From: Opitutia bacterium UBA7350
GTDB taxonomy: Bacteria; Verrucomicrobiota; Verrucomicrobiia; Opitutales; Coraliomargaritaceae
Assembly: GCA_002470925.1 (NCBI GenBank)
Contig: DKOX01000062.1
Location: forward strand, 1-55,690
Reading direction: 5' to 3'
Length of the DNA stretch: 55,690 bases
Below the pieces are notes generated by a model, which saw nothing but the letters and a program-made list of their open reading frames with translations, did not search any database and had not been told where the DNA came from. A program made the translations under genes and the position numbers. Of the stretch, positions 1-7,502 are shown piece after piece. How positions within the stretch are numbered: position 1 is the stretch's first letter; each line of letters starts with the position of its first letter.

Positions 1-290
1 AACGCGGAGGAGCGGAGAGGATATTTTAACGCGGAGGAGCTGAGAAAAGGAGTTTTGAGGGGTTGTTTTTATTGAAACGCAGAGGGGTTGAGGATTTAAG
101 ATAATTTCAGTGCTCTGGGTTGAAACCCTAATATAAAACCTCTGATCCTCTGCGTTTAAGATAGCTCAAGTACTCTGCGTAAAAAAATCTCTTTTGCTCC
201 GCTTCTCTGCGCCTTTGCGTTTAAGATAACTCTACTACTCTGCGTTAAATCCCAAATAAAAAAACTCTGCTCCTCCGCGTTAAAAGATAA
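1..290. repeat. Intergenic block of short GC-rich repeats in both orientations
   Basis: No gene is seen here. The stretch is built from degenerate copies of a 13-20 base motif. AACGCGGAGGAGC occurs at 1-13 and 28-40, and its exact reverse complement occurs at 269-281. Related forms (AACGCAGAGG near 76, CCTCTGCGTTTAAGATA near 150, TACTCTGCGTT near 234) fill the space. Copies at the left read forward and those at the right read reversed, so the block could fold into a long imperfect hairpin. The ends of both flanking arms are A/T-rich (TTTTAACGC, GCGTTAAAA). Its function is unknown; it resembles dispersed intergenic repeats, and a related copy lies near 54240. Confidence 0.75.
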
Positions 291-692
291 TCAGGAAAGG
301 TGCTCAAGGATCTCGACTTCGTAGCCGTCGGGATCGGTGATAAAGGCCATCTTTTTTCCGTCTAGGAATTTCTCGCGCCAGTTGGTGGGCCAGAGTTGCA
401 GGGCGAGTCCGTCGGTCTCCAATCCTTCAAGCATTTTGCAATAGGCATTGAGGTCGTCGACGCGGATGCAGGTATGGACGAGGTCTTCAGGGAATTTGAC
501 TTCAAAGTCGGGGGAGTAGGTAAGCTCGAGCTTGTGGTCGCTGCCGGGAATCGCGAGATGGGCAAGCTGGTTACCGCTCGGGGATTTTTCGGTGCGACGC
601 AAGACTTCAAAGCCACAGGTGCGGCAATACCAGTCGATGGACTTTTCAAGGTCGGAAACGCGGATGCGGGTGTGGTCAAATGTAATTGGCAT
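291..692 (-). CDS. gloA: Glyoxalase I-like VOC family protein (lactoylglutathione lyase type)
   Basis: Predicted 133-residue single-domain vicinal-oxygen-chelate protein, the usual size for bacterial glyoxalase I, which isomerises the hemithioacetal of methylglyoxal and a thiol. The four metal-ligand positions of the E. coli type enzyme can be placed: His7 (FDHTRIRV), Glu56 (KLELTYS), His73 (LVHTCIRV) and Glu127 (YEVEIL). The C-terminal DPDGYEVE motif is typical. The start chosen is the ATG giving MPITFDHT, which fits the family N-terminus. An in-frame start 36 bases further upstream would add residues with no family counterpart. It lies 43 bases downstream of lexA on the same strand and may be co-transcribed. 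No Shine-Dalgarno sequence is visible. The thiol substrate (glutathione or another) cannot be told from sequence. Confidence 0.85.
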   Translation of the reverse strand: MPITFDHTRIRVSDLEKSIDWYCRTCGFEVLRRTEKSPSGNQLAHLAIPGSDHKLELTYSPDFEVKFPEDLVHTCIRVDDLNAYCKMLEGLETDGLALQLWPTNWREKFLDGKKMAFITDPDGYEVEILEHLS

Positions 693-735
693 GCAGGCAG
701 TTTTGCCTGAACACCGGTGCGGAATCAATCCGCAA

Positions 736-1377
736 CTACAAGCTTCTCACCACCGCCTTGGCGACACCCTGAACCGCCAGTTCTGCGACGGGGTAGAGTT
801 CCGGGTAGAATTTATTCTCGGCCTTGAGGTAGGGCGGTTCACCGGGTTTCTGGATGTAACGCTTAAGGGTTGTCTCGCCATCGATGAGGGCGGCCACGAT
901 ATCGCCGTCACGGGCTTCGCGGGGTTCGACGATGACCATGTCGCCGTCATAGATTTCTGCATCAATCATACTTTCGCCGCGGACCTGTAGGGCAAAGCTC
1001 TTGCGGCGGCTGTCAAAACTCGCGCTCTGAATATCGACCTGGAGGCGTCCGATTTCTCCGCCGGATTCAACGCGGTCGGGATAACCGGCCGCAATCGCTC
1101 CGTAAACCGGGATATCAACCACTTCGCTGGCATCGTGGGGGATGGACTCAGAATCTTCCTCTCCGGGTCGATTGATGCGGAAGGTGCGGGCTTGACCGGC
1201 GATGCGGTGGATCGCGCCTTTTTTCTCAAGGGCGCGGAGGTGGCCCATTACGGCGTTGGTACTCTTGAATTGGAATTGTTCCTGAATTTCGCGAATGCTG
1301 GGCCAGAAGCCGTTGCGCCACTCGTATTGGCTGATGAATTTAAGAATTTCTTCTTGGCGTTCGGTAAGTGCTTTCAT
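736..1377 (-). CDS. lexA: LexA, SOS-response transcriptional repressor and autoprotease
   Basis: 213 residues. The N-terminal winged-helix DNA-binding domain (residues 1-65) is followed by a linker and the S24 peptidase domain. Visible catalytic features are the self-cleavage pair Ala97-Gly98 (AIAAGYPD), nucleophile Ser136 (RGESMID) and general-base Lys172 (ETTLKRY). RecA-stimulated self-cleavage inactivates the repressor and induces DNA-repair genes; this is known for the family. The start chosen is ATG at 1377 (MKALTERQ), matching other LexA proteins. An in-frame TTG 39 bases upstream is better explained as part of the promoter -35 box (TTGACA). The recognition helix (FKSTNAVMGHLRAL) differs from the E. 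coli type, so the operator may differ too. A box-like dyad overlaps the start region, consistent with autorepression. Confidence 0.95.
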   Translation of the reverse strand: MKALTERQEEILKFISQYEWRNGFWPSIREIQEQFQFKSTNAVMGHLRALEKKGAIHRIAGQARTFRINRPGEEDSESIPHDASEVVDIPVYGAIAAGYPDRVESGGEIGRLQVDIQSASFDSRRKSFALQVRGESMIDAEIYDGDMVIVEPREARDGDIVAALIDGETTLKRYIQKPGEPPYLKAENKFYPELYPVAELAVQGVAKAVVRSL

Positions 1378-1379
1378 GG

Positions 1380-1416
1380 TGAACAACTGTTTAGGTGAAC
1401 GCTTGTCTAGTGTCAA
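1380..1416 (-). promoter_or_regulatory. Probable lexA promoter with overlapping LexA-box-like dyad
   Basis: On the minus strand a consensus -35 TTGACA (1416-1411) is followed, 17 bases later, by a weaker -10 TAAACA (1393-1388). Transcription would begin only a few bases before the lexA ATG at 1377. The dyad TGAACAACTGTTTA (1380-1393) contains the -10. It resembles the GAAC-N4-GTTC operator known from Gram-positive LexA, with one half-site base changed. A repressor bound here would block its own promoter. The arrangement is seen directly; binding by LexA is inferred. Confidence 0.5.
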
Positions 1417-1446
1417 GACCTTGTTTTTAGGAATGTGAATAAGGAT

Positions 1447-1457
1447 TGAACAATTGT
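1447..1457. promoter_or_regulatory. Second TGAACAAYTGT box between lexA and the oligopeptide operon
   Basis: TGAACAATTGT repeats the core of the dyad next to lexA (TGAACAACTGT), 67 bases away. It lies 26 bases before the start of the transporter binding-protein gene. The right half is poor (GTCG instead of GTTC). It may be a weak second operator or a chance match. Confidence 0.25.
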
Positions 1458-1482
1458 CGGGTCGCTTTTTCGTAGGGATTGG

Positions 1483-3321
1483 ATGATTGATTTTAAGGCT
1501 AAGGTTTGCGGATTGATGCTAGCGGTGCTTTTGCTGGTGGCGGGTTGCGGTAAGCGGCCCGGTGCGGAGCGCTCGTTTCAAGAGGCGCCGATTCCGGTGG
1601 ACGCGGAGGTCGTGGATTTTCCGCAGGGAAATTTTGGAGGTCGGATCGTGGAGACGATGGCGGGGGACATTGCGACCTTGAATCCGCTTTTGATTGAATC
1701 GGTGGCGGGATCAACCGTGATGGGACGGATTCTCGACAGTCTGGTGACGCTGGATCCCGAGACGGGCGAGGTCATTCCGGGTTTGGCGAAATCGTGGGAG
1801 ATCTCTGAGGATAATTTGGAATACACCTTTCATTTGCGACGGGGGGTGCACTGGAGCGATGGTGAACCGTTTACGGCGGCAGACGTATTGTTTACCTGGA
1901 AGACATTTTTTGCAAAGGAGCGCGATGGCGCAACGGGTGTGGTTGTGGCCGATGCGGAGGGTCGCCCAAAATATCGCTATCCCTCGCGCTCGACGTTCAC
2001 CCAGTTGATCAACGGCAAGGAACCGCGGGTTGAGGCACTGGATGCGCATACGGTCCGTTTTACAACGCCCGAAGTATACGCTCCATTTTTGCTTTTCGGC
2101 GGCGGCGAGGAGATTTTACCGGAGCATATTCTGGGGTCGGCATTTGAAAACGGAACCTTGTTGGAGGCGTGGAATCTGGAGACCGCGATTCAACGACCGG
2201 AAGCGATCGTCGGGCTGAATATGTTTGTGCTGGAATCCTATCGTCCGGGGGAACGCTTGGTCTTTGCACGCAATCCGAATTATTGGAAGGTCAATCCGGC
2301 GGGTGAACGCTTGCCCTACGTGGAGCGTTTGATCACTAAGATTGTGCCGGATGCGAACAGCAGCAATGTGGCTTTTGCGCAGGGCAAGACCGACTTCGAG
2401 GGGATTGGCCCGGACAATGTTGCTTGGGTCAAGCGCGGTGAGGAGCGGCACGATTACACGGTGCTGGATATGGGGCCCTCCAACACAACGAATTTCGTTT
2501 GGTTCAATTTGAACCCGGGCAAGGATGAAAACGGGAAGGCCTACGTCGCACCGCATAAGTTGGAATGGTTCCAGGATAAACGTTTCCGGCAGGCGGTTTC
2601 CTATGGGATTAACCGCGAGGGGATTGTGCGGGGGGTCTTCTTTGGACGGGCGCAAGTGCTGCATGGTTACGTTTCACCGAAGCGAAAATTTTGGTATAAT
2701 GACGCGATACGTAAATACCCCTATGATCCGGAACGTTCGAAGGCGCTCTTTCTGGAAATGGGTTTTCGTTACGTGAATGAACGACTTCATGACGCGGAGG
2801 GTCGCCCGGTGGGGTTTACCCTGATGACCAATTCCAGCAACGGCCTGCGGGTGGAAATGGCGACGGTCTTTAAAGAGAATATGGCAGATTTGGGGATCGA
2901 GGTGGAACTGCAGTTCCTCGATTTTAATACCATCATCACCAAGACTTCCTCCTCTTTTGATTACGAAGCCTGTATGCTCGGTCTCGGCGGTGGTGCGCCC
3001 GATCCCTATGCGGGCAAGGACATCCTTATGAGTGGGGGTCGTCTACACCAATGGCATCCCCAACAGGTGGAACCGGCGACCGAATGGGAGGCGCGGATCG
3101 ACGCGCTCATGCTGGAACTGGGGCGTCATACCGATGTGGAAAAACGGAAGGCGTTTTATTTTGAGGTGCAGGAAATCCTCGCCGAGCAACAACCTATGAT
3201 TTTTCTCGTGAGCGCGAAGGATTATGTCGGGCACCGGAATCGCTGGCAAAATTTACAGCCCACGTTGCTCGGCGGGCTCACCTGGAATATGGAATCCCTT
3301 TGGACGGAGCCGGAGCCGTGA
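1483..3321 (+). CDS. Peptide/oligopeptide ABC transporter substrate-binding lipoprotein (SBP family 5)
   Basis: 612 residues, the size of the larger OppA/DppA-type periplasmic receptors. It begins with a lipoprotein signal: a short basic stretch, a hydrophobic core and a lipobox ending LVAGC, so it is probably anchored by its lipid to the inner or outer membrane. Family features follow: an early target-and-placement motif (TLNPLLIESV), the YTFHLRRGVHWSDGEPFTA signature of SBP family 5, and a second lobe with SYGINREGIV. It would deliver peptides or similar ligands to the permease pair encoded next. It is first in a tight operon with two permeases and two ATPases, and its stop codon overlaps the next start. 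The ligand cannot be read from the sequence. Confidence 0.93.
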   Translation: MIDFKAKVCGLMLAVLLLVAGCGKRPGAERSFQEAPIPVDAEVVDFPQGNFGGRIVETMAGDIATLNPLLIESVAGSTVMGRILDSLVTLDPETGEVIPGLAKSWEISEDNLEYTFHLRRGVHWSDGEPFTAADVLFTWKTFFAKERDGATGVVVADAEGRPKYRYPSRSTFTQLINGKEPRVEALDAHTVRFTTPEVYAPFLLFGGGEEILPEHILGSAFENGTLLEAWNLETAIQRPEAIVGLNMFVLESYRPGERLVFARNPNYWKVNPAGERLPYVERLITKIVPDANSSNVAFAQGKTDFEGIGPDNVAWVKRGEERHDYTVLDMGPSNTTNFVWFNLNPGKDENGKAYVAPHKLEWFQDKRFRQAVSYGINREGIVRGVFFGRAQVLHGYVSPKRKFWYNDAIRKYPYDPERSKALFLEMGFRYVNERLHDAEGRPVGFTLMTNSSNGLRVEMATVFKENMADLGIEVELQFLDFNTIITKTSSSFDYEACMLGLGGGAPDPYAGKDILMSGGRLHQWHPQQVEPATEWEARIDALMLELGRHTDVEKRKAFYFEVQEILAEQQPMIFLVSAKDYVGHRNRWQNLQPTLLGGLTWNMESLWTEPEP

Positions 3322-4295
3322 TCGCTTATTTATTCAGACGCTTGCTTGCCTTGATTCCCCTCCTCCTCGGGATCACGGGATTGGTGTTCCTGCTGATGAG
3401 CCTTGCGCCGGGTGATTTCCTGACGCCGGTGCGGGTGCAACGGGATGTTTCACCGGAGCTGATTCAGTCAATCGAGCAACAGTTTGGGCTGAATCGGCCC
3501 TGGTATGTGCAGTATGTGAAATGGCTGGGCAATGTTATGACGGGTAACCTCGGGCATTCCTGGGCGTATAAGATGCCGGTGGTGGATCTGATTGGGCAGC
3601 GTATGCTTGCGACTTTTCTGCTTTCGGTTTCAGCGCTGGTGATCGCCTGGGGTATTGCGATTCCTCTCGGCGTACTTGCGGCGATGTATAAGGATTCGAT
3701 CTTTGACCGCATTTCCTCCTTCCTTGCCTACGCGGCGCTCTCGCTGCCGGAGTTTTTTCTGGCACTTCTGTTTATGTTTTTCGCGGCGCAGAGCGGGTGG
3801 TTCCCGATGGGCGGGGCGACTTCCATTGATTATGAATTCATGGGCGCGGGCGGTAAGATTCTGGATCGTGCCCACCATCTTGTTTTGCCGGCGCTCGCCC
3901 TGGGGATTGGTTCGGTGGCGAGCATTATGCGTATCATGCGTGCTAATTTTCTCGATGCAATACGGGCGGACTATGTGAAGACCGCGCGGGCGAAGGGTCT
4001 GCGGGAACGGCGTGTGATGTTTATGCACGCCTTGCGCAATGCCATTAATCCGCTGGTCAGCGCCTTTGGTTTCGCCTTCTCGGGGCTCTTGAGCGGGGCA
4101 TTGATCGTTGAAATCGTGCTACAATATCCGGGCCTCGGTCAACTGATGTATCAATCCATTCTGCGGGAGGATCAATTCGTGGTGCTCGCCTCGGTGATGC
4201 TGGGTTGCACCATGTTGGTGGCGGGCAACCTCCTCGCAGACCTGCTGCTGGCATGGTCGGATCCCCGCATTCGCACCATACGAAAAACAAGATGA
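3318..4295 (+). CDS. oppB: Oligopeptide ABC transporter permease, OppB/DppB type
   Basis: 325 residues if translation begins at GTG 3318, which overlaps the TGA of the binding-protein gene (GTGA). That start gives a short N-terminus followed at once by the first membrane helix (LLALIPLLLGITGLVF), as in OppB proteins. An in-frame TTG at 3300 is less likely. About six membrane segments are predicted. The EAA loop that contacts the ATPases is visible near residues 225-245 (YVKTARAKGLRERRVMFMHA), and the family motif FGLNRPWYVQYVKWL follows the first periplasmic segment. A GGAG sequence a few bases upstream lies inside the preceding gene. With the neighbouring OppC-type permease it should form the heterodimeric inner-membrane channel. 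Confidence 0.94.
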   Translation: MIAYLFRRLLALIPLLLGITGLVFLLMSLAPGDFLTPVRVQRDVSPELIQSIEQQFGLNRPWYVQYVKWLGNVMTGNLGHSWAYKMPVVDLIGQRMLATFLLSVSALVIAWGIAIPLGVLAAMYKDSIFDRISSFLAYAALSLPEFFLALLFMFFAAQSGWFPMGGATSIDYEFMGAGGKILDRAHHLVLPALALGIGSVASIMRIMRANFLDAIRADYVKTARAKGLRERRVMFMHALRNAINPLVSAFGFAFSGLLSGALIVEIVLQYPGLGQLMYQSILREDQFVVLASVMLGCTMLVAGNLLADLLLAWSDPRIRTIRKTR

Positions 4296-5347
4296 CGGGC
4301 TTGGGCGACATATTTAAGGCAAGTTTCCGGCGACCTCTGGGGGCGCTGTCGGGAGGGCTGTTGCTGGCGCTTTACATGATCGCGATTTTTGCGGATCTGA
4401 TCGCCCCTGCTGCGACGAATGAACAGGATTTGGATCGCACCTACCATCCGCCTACAAAAATCATATGGGGCGAGGGCGGGCTCCGGGTACAGGCCTATGA
4501 CCTGACCGACCCCTCGACTGCTGGCTATGAAGCGGTGCCGGGAAAAAGCTACGCGCTTAAAGTCTTGGGTCGCGGGTTTGAATACCGTCTCTTGGGAATC
4601 TTCAAGACCAACCGCCACCTCCTGGTGTGCGATGATCCCGAAGGAGCGTTTTATTTGCTCGGCAGTGACTCGACCGGCCGGGATGTTTTTTCGCGCCTGG
4701 TGTTTGGTTCGCGGGTCTCGCTTTTTATCGGTCTGCTAGGTATCACGATAACGATGGTCTTGGGCTTTTTGGTTGGGGGTCTGAGTGGGTACTTCGGCGG
4801 GCGCACCGATTTTGTGGCGATGCGAATCGTGGAGTTTATGATGGCGGTGCCGGGGCTCTACTTGTTGCTGGCATTGCGGGCAGCACTCGCACCGCATTTC
4901 GCATCGGATCAAATGTTCTTTGTGATCGTGATCATTCTGGCTTTTATCGGCTGGGCGGGTACGGCGCGTATTTTGCGGGGGATGGCGCTTTCCATCCGGC
5001 AACAGGCTTTTGTGATGGCAGCGGAGAGTATGGGGCAGGGACCCTTGACGATTCTGCGGAAACACGTCCTGCCGAACCTGCTGAGCTATCTGTTGGTGGC
5101 GGCGACCCTCTCGATTCCGGGATACGTTCTGGGTGAAGCGGCGCTCTCCTTTTTGGGACTCGGTATCCAGGAACCCTCGGCTTCGTGGGGCTTGATGCTC
5201 TCGGAGGCGCAGAACGTGAAAGTGTTCTACCTCAACTTTTGGTGGTTGCTGACCCCCGGTCTTGCGATTTTTTTAACGGTCATCGCTTATAACGTCTTTG
5301 GGGATGTCCTGCGGGATGTCGTTGACCCGCGCAGTCAAAAGCGTTGA
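4292..5347 (+). CDS. oppC: Oligopeptide ABC transporter permease, OppC/DppC type
   Basis: 351 residues from ATG 4292, which overlaps the oppB stop as ATGA. An N-terminal membrane helix (LSGGLLLALYMIAIFADLIAPA) is followed by an extended soluble region of about 90 residues, longer than in compact OppC proteins. Then comes the family motif LLGSDSTGRDVFSRLVFGSRVS (split here only by description) and five further membrane segments. The EAA loop lies near residues 235-255 (AESMGQGPLTILRKHVLPN), and SFLGLGIQEPSASWG is characteristic of the family. It pairs with OppB as the second half of the translocation pore. The extra N-terminal region resembles that of larger OppC proteins accompanying large binding proteins, in keeping with the 612-residue receptor. 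Confidence 0.94.
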   Translation: MTGLGDIFKASFRRPLGALSGGLLLALYMIAIFADLIAPAATNEQDLDRTYHPPTKIIWGEGGLRVQAYDLTDPSTAGYEAVPGKSYALKVLGRGFEYRLLGIFKTNRHLLVCDDPEGAFYLLGSDSTGRDVFSRLVFGSRVSLFIGLLGITITMVLGFLVGGLSGYFGGRTDFVAMRIVEFMMAVPGLYLLLALRAALAPHFASDQMFFVIVIILAFIGWAGTARILRGMALSIRQQAFVMAAESMGQGPLTILRKHVLPNLLSYLLVAATLSIPGYVLGEAALSFLGLGIQEPSASWGLMLSEAQNVKVFYLNFWWLLTPGLAIFLTVIAYNVFGDVLRDVVDPRSQKR

Positions 5348-5359
5348 TTCAAAATAGCC

Positions 5360-6223
5360 ATGCCAACCGACACACAAAATCAAGCGGACAAACTTCTGGA
5401 GGTTGAGGATCTACGCATTGCTTTCCCTGGTACAGGTGGCGCGAATGAAGTGGTACACGGGATTGATTTCTCGGTGGAAGCGGGCGGTCATACGGTAGCG
5501 CTACTGGGGGAAAGCGGGAGTGGCAAGAGTGTGACTTGTTTGGCGCTCACGCGGCTTTTGCCGGAGGGGGGTGCCTGCCAGTTGAGCGGTCGTATACGTT
5601 TCAAGGGGCAGGAGGTGCTGGAGATGGATAATGCCAAATTGCAGGCATTGCGCGGGGCGGGGATCGCCTATATTTTTCAGGAGCCGTCCGCTTCACTGAA
5701 TCCGGTTTTTACGGTGGGTTACCAGATCGCGGAAGCGGTGAAGCTCCACCGTCCCGATATAAATGACGTGACGGCACGGGTGGTGGAACTGTTGGAATTG
5801 GTCGGCATCCGCGACGCAGAAAAACGGCGCAAGGCCTACCCGCATGAAATGAGCGGGGGGATGCAGCAACGGGTGATGATCGCAATGGCGCTCGCCTGTG
5901 AACCCAAACTTTTGGTGGCGGATGAACCGACCACTGCGCTCGATGTTACCATCCAGGCTCAAATCATGGAGCTCCTGCGGGAACTGCGCAGCAAGCTCGG
6001 GATGAGCATTATTCTGATCACGCACAACTTCGGGATCGTGAAAGGTTTCGCGGACGAAGTGATGGTGATGTATCAGGGAGAAATCGTGGAGCGCGGCGCG
6101 GTCGATACTGTTTTGGAAAACCCGCAACATCCTTACACGCGCGCCTTGATTGCCTGCATTCCCAAACTCGGCGCGAAGCGCGAGCGGCTCAGCACGATCG
6201 GAGATGCCATGGCGCAGGACTAG
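5360..6223 (+). CDS. oppD: Oligopeptide ABC transporter ATPase, OppD/DppD type, short C-terminus
   Basis: 287 residues, about 40 shorter than typical OppD. The nucleotide-binding domain is complete: Walker A GESGSGKS near residue 52, Q-loop YIFQEP, ABC signature MSGGMQQR, Walker B LLVADEPTTALD and the H-switch ITHNFG. It couples ATP hydrolysis to import through OppB/OppC. It ends soon after HPYTRALIACIPKL. The C-terminal oligopeptide-transporter extension with its Cys-rich PPGC..RC segment is missing. The partner ATPase at 6529 is cut at nearly the same point, so the loss looks like a property of this system and not a sequencing error. Twelve bases separate it from oppC. Confidence 0.93.
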   Translation: MPTDTQNQADKLLEVEDLRIAFPGTGGANEVVHGIDFSVEAGGHTVALLGESGSGKSVTCLALTRLLPEGGACQLSGRIRFKGQEVLEMDNAKLQALRGAGIAYIFQEPSASLNPVFTVGYQIAEAVKLHRPDINDVTARVVELLELVGIRDAEKRRKAYPHEMSGGMQQRVMIAMALACEPKLLVADEPTTALDVTIQAQIMELLRELRSKLGMSIILITHNFGIVKGFADEVMVMYQGEIVERGAVDTVLENPQHPYTRALIACIPKLGAKRERLSTIGDAMAQD

Positions 6224-6246
6224 GGGGCTTCCGCCAAAGGGTGATT

Positions 6247-6435
6247 TTAGCGAAACTGATTTTGTTCCGCTTGGTAGTGGTAGTCGGCGGATTTGAGGCG
6301 CTCGATGAGTTCGGCGGGATCGAGGTCATGAGTGCGGCAAAAATCCTCAAAGGAATCGCAATGATTGCGGAGGGCGGTATTGACGAGACCGACCAGCAAA
6401 TGGGGATCCATCCTGTCGTAGTTGCGGAAATCCAT
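6247..6435 (-). CDS. DUF4250 family small protein, antisense inside the transporter operon
   Basis: 62 residues from ATG 6435; an in-frame TTG at 6441 would add two. The sequence fits the DUF4250 pattern: DPHLLVGLVNTALRNH near the N-terminus, then an FEDFCRTHDLDP helix-turn-helix-like segment and an ending close to the family's Y-x-Y-x-x-EQNQF (here DYHYQAEQNQF). The function of DUF4250 is unknown. It is encoded on the opposite strand in the 305-base gap between the two transporter ATPase genes, with 23 bases to oppD and about 90 to oppF. Its expression could produce antisense RNA against, or be read over by, the transporter transcript. No clear ribosome-binding site is visible. Confidence 0.75.
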   Translation of the reverse strand: MDFRNYDRMDPHLLVGLVNTALRNHCDSFEDFCRTHDLDPAELIERLKSADYHYQAEQNQFR

Positions 6436-6528
6436 TTTCAAATGTTAGGGCGCGGCGTATTTGTGCCAAGTGGATTTTTCAGCCTTATGGGTTGAAGCAT
6501 CGTTCAAAATCGCTGAGGCTGACTGGGA

Positions 6529-7347
6529 ATGGAAGGTGATTCACCAGTAAAAGCAACAGCGAGCCCGCTTCTCAAAGTTGAGGGGTTGAAGGTGCATTTT
6601 CCGGTGCGTGCCGGGATTTTGCAACGGGTGGTCGATACCGTAAAAGCGGTGGATGGGATCTCCTTTGAGGTTCCACGCGGTACAACGGTTGGTTTGGTGG
6701 GCGAGAGCGGGAGCGGGAAAACCACCACGGGGCGGGCGATTGCGCGCTTGGTGCCAGTGACCGCGGGCAGCATTCAGTATAGCGGTAAGGAACTGGTCGG
6801 GTTGAGTAACCGTGAATTCTTCCCATACCGCAAAAAAATACAGGTTATTTTCCAAGATCCCTTTGGGTCCTTGAATCCGCGCATGTCGGTTTACCGCATC
6901 GTTGCGGAACCTATGGAGATTCATTTCAAGGAATGGAGTCGCTCGCAACGCGAGGATCGTGTTGCGGATCTGCTGCGAAAGGTGGGCCTTGATCCGGAGG
7001 CGATGCGGCGTTACCCGCACCAGTTCAGCGGGGGGCAACGTCAACGCATCGGAATCGCGCGGGCGCTGGCGGTGGAGCCGGAATGTATCATCTGCGATGA
7101 ACCGGTCAGTGCTCTGGATGTCTCGGTGCAGGCGCAGATCGTGAATCTCTTGCAGGACTTACAGGATGAACTCGGTCTTACTTATCTATTTATCGCCCAT
7201 GATTTGGCGGTTGTGGAGCATATCAGCGACGAGGTTCTCGTAATGACCGGTGGCAAGATTGTCGAACAAGCCAGCGCCGAAGCAATTTACCGCAATCCCC
7301 AGCATCCCTATACCAAGGGACTGCTTGCGGCGATACCGGAACTTTAA
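6529..7347 (+). CDS. oppF: Oligopeptide ABC transporter ATPase, OppF/DppF type, short C-terminus
   Basis: 272 residues, shorter than the usual 310-330 of OppF. It has Walker A GESGSGKTTTG, the OppF-typical Q-loop FQDPFGSLNPRMSV, signature FSGGQRQRIGIARAL, Walker B CIICDEPVSALD and H-loop FIAHDLAVVEH. It should form the heterodimeric motor with the OppD-type subunit. The protein stops at HPYTKGLLAAIPEL, so the C-terminal extension that usually carries GCRFHPRC is absent, as in its partner. It is separated from oppD by 305 bases that hold an opposing DUF4250 gene. It is the last transporter gene of this cluster and may need its own promoter. Confidence 0.93.
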   Translation: MEGDSPVKATASPLLKVEGLKVHFPVRAGILQRVVDTVKAVDGISFEVPRGTTVGLVGESGSGKTTTGRAIARLVPVTAGSIQYSGKELVGLSNREFFPYRKKIQVIFQDPFGSLNPRMSVYRIVAEPMEIHFKEWSRSQREDRVADLLRKVGLDPEAMRRYPHQFSGGQRQRIGIARALAVEPECIICDEPVSALDVSVQAQIVNLLQDLQDELGLTYLFIAHDLAVVEHISDEVLVMTGGKIVEQASAEAIYRNPQHPYTKGLLAAIPEL

Positions 7348-7364
7348 ATCCTGATATCGAAGCC

Positions 7365-7502
7365 ATGAAAAACCCACTACTTACAAGTCTACTACTTGCG
7401 ACGCTGCTTCTCTTTACGGCGTGTTCGACCACGACCCAAGGGAGTGCCTCCGTGATACTTATGTTTATGGAGGCCGCGGTAGAAATCGTGAATCCTTTTT
7501 AG
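7365..7502 (+). CDS. Very small predicted lipoprotein
   Basis: 45 codons read from ATG 7365: a basic start (MKNPLL), a leucine-rich hydrophobic core and a lipobox LFTAC at residues 16-20, then STTTQGSA and a short hydrophobic tail ending NPF. The mature peptide would be only about 26 residues. It follows the OppF gene by 17 bases on the same strand. Its TAG stop overlaps the stop of the opposing lipoprotein gene (shared bases 7499-7502). No family is recognised; it is reminiscent only in size of entericidin-type lipoproteins. The signal peptide logic supports a real gene. Confidence 0.55.
   Translation: MKNPLLTSLLLATLLLFTACSTTTQGSASVILMFMEAAVEIVNPF

Noticed and set aside
2116..2664. Long antisense frame inside the peptide-binding protein gene (182 codons)
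   Set aside because: Composition is typical of a reverse-frame shadow and no start context or homology is seen.
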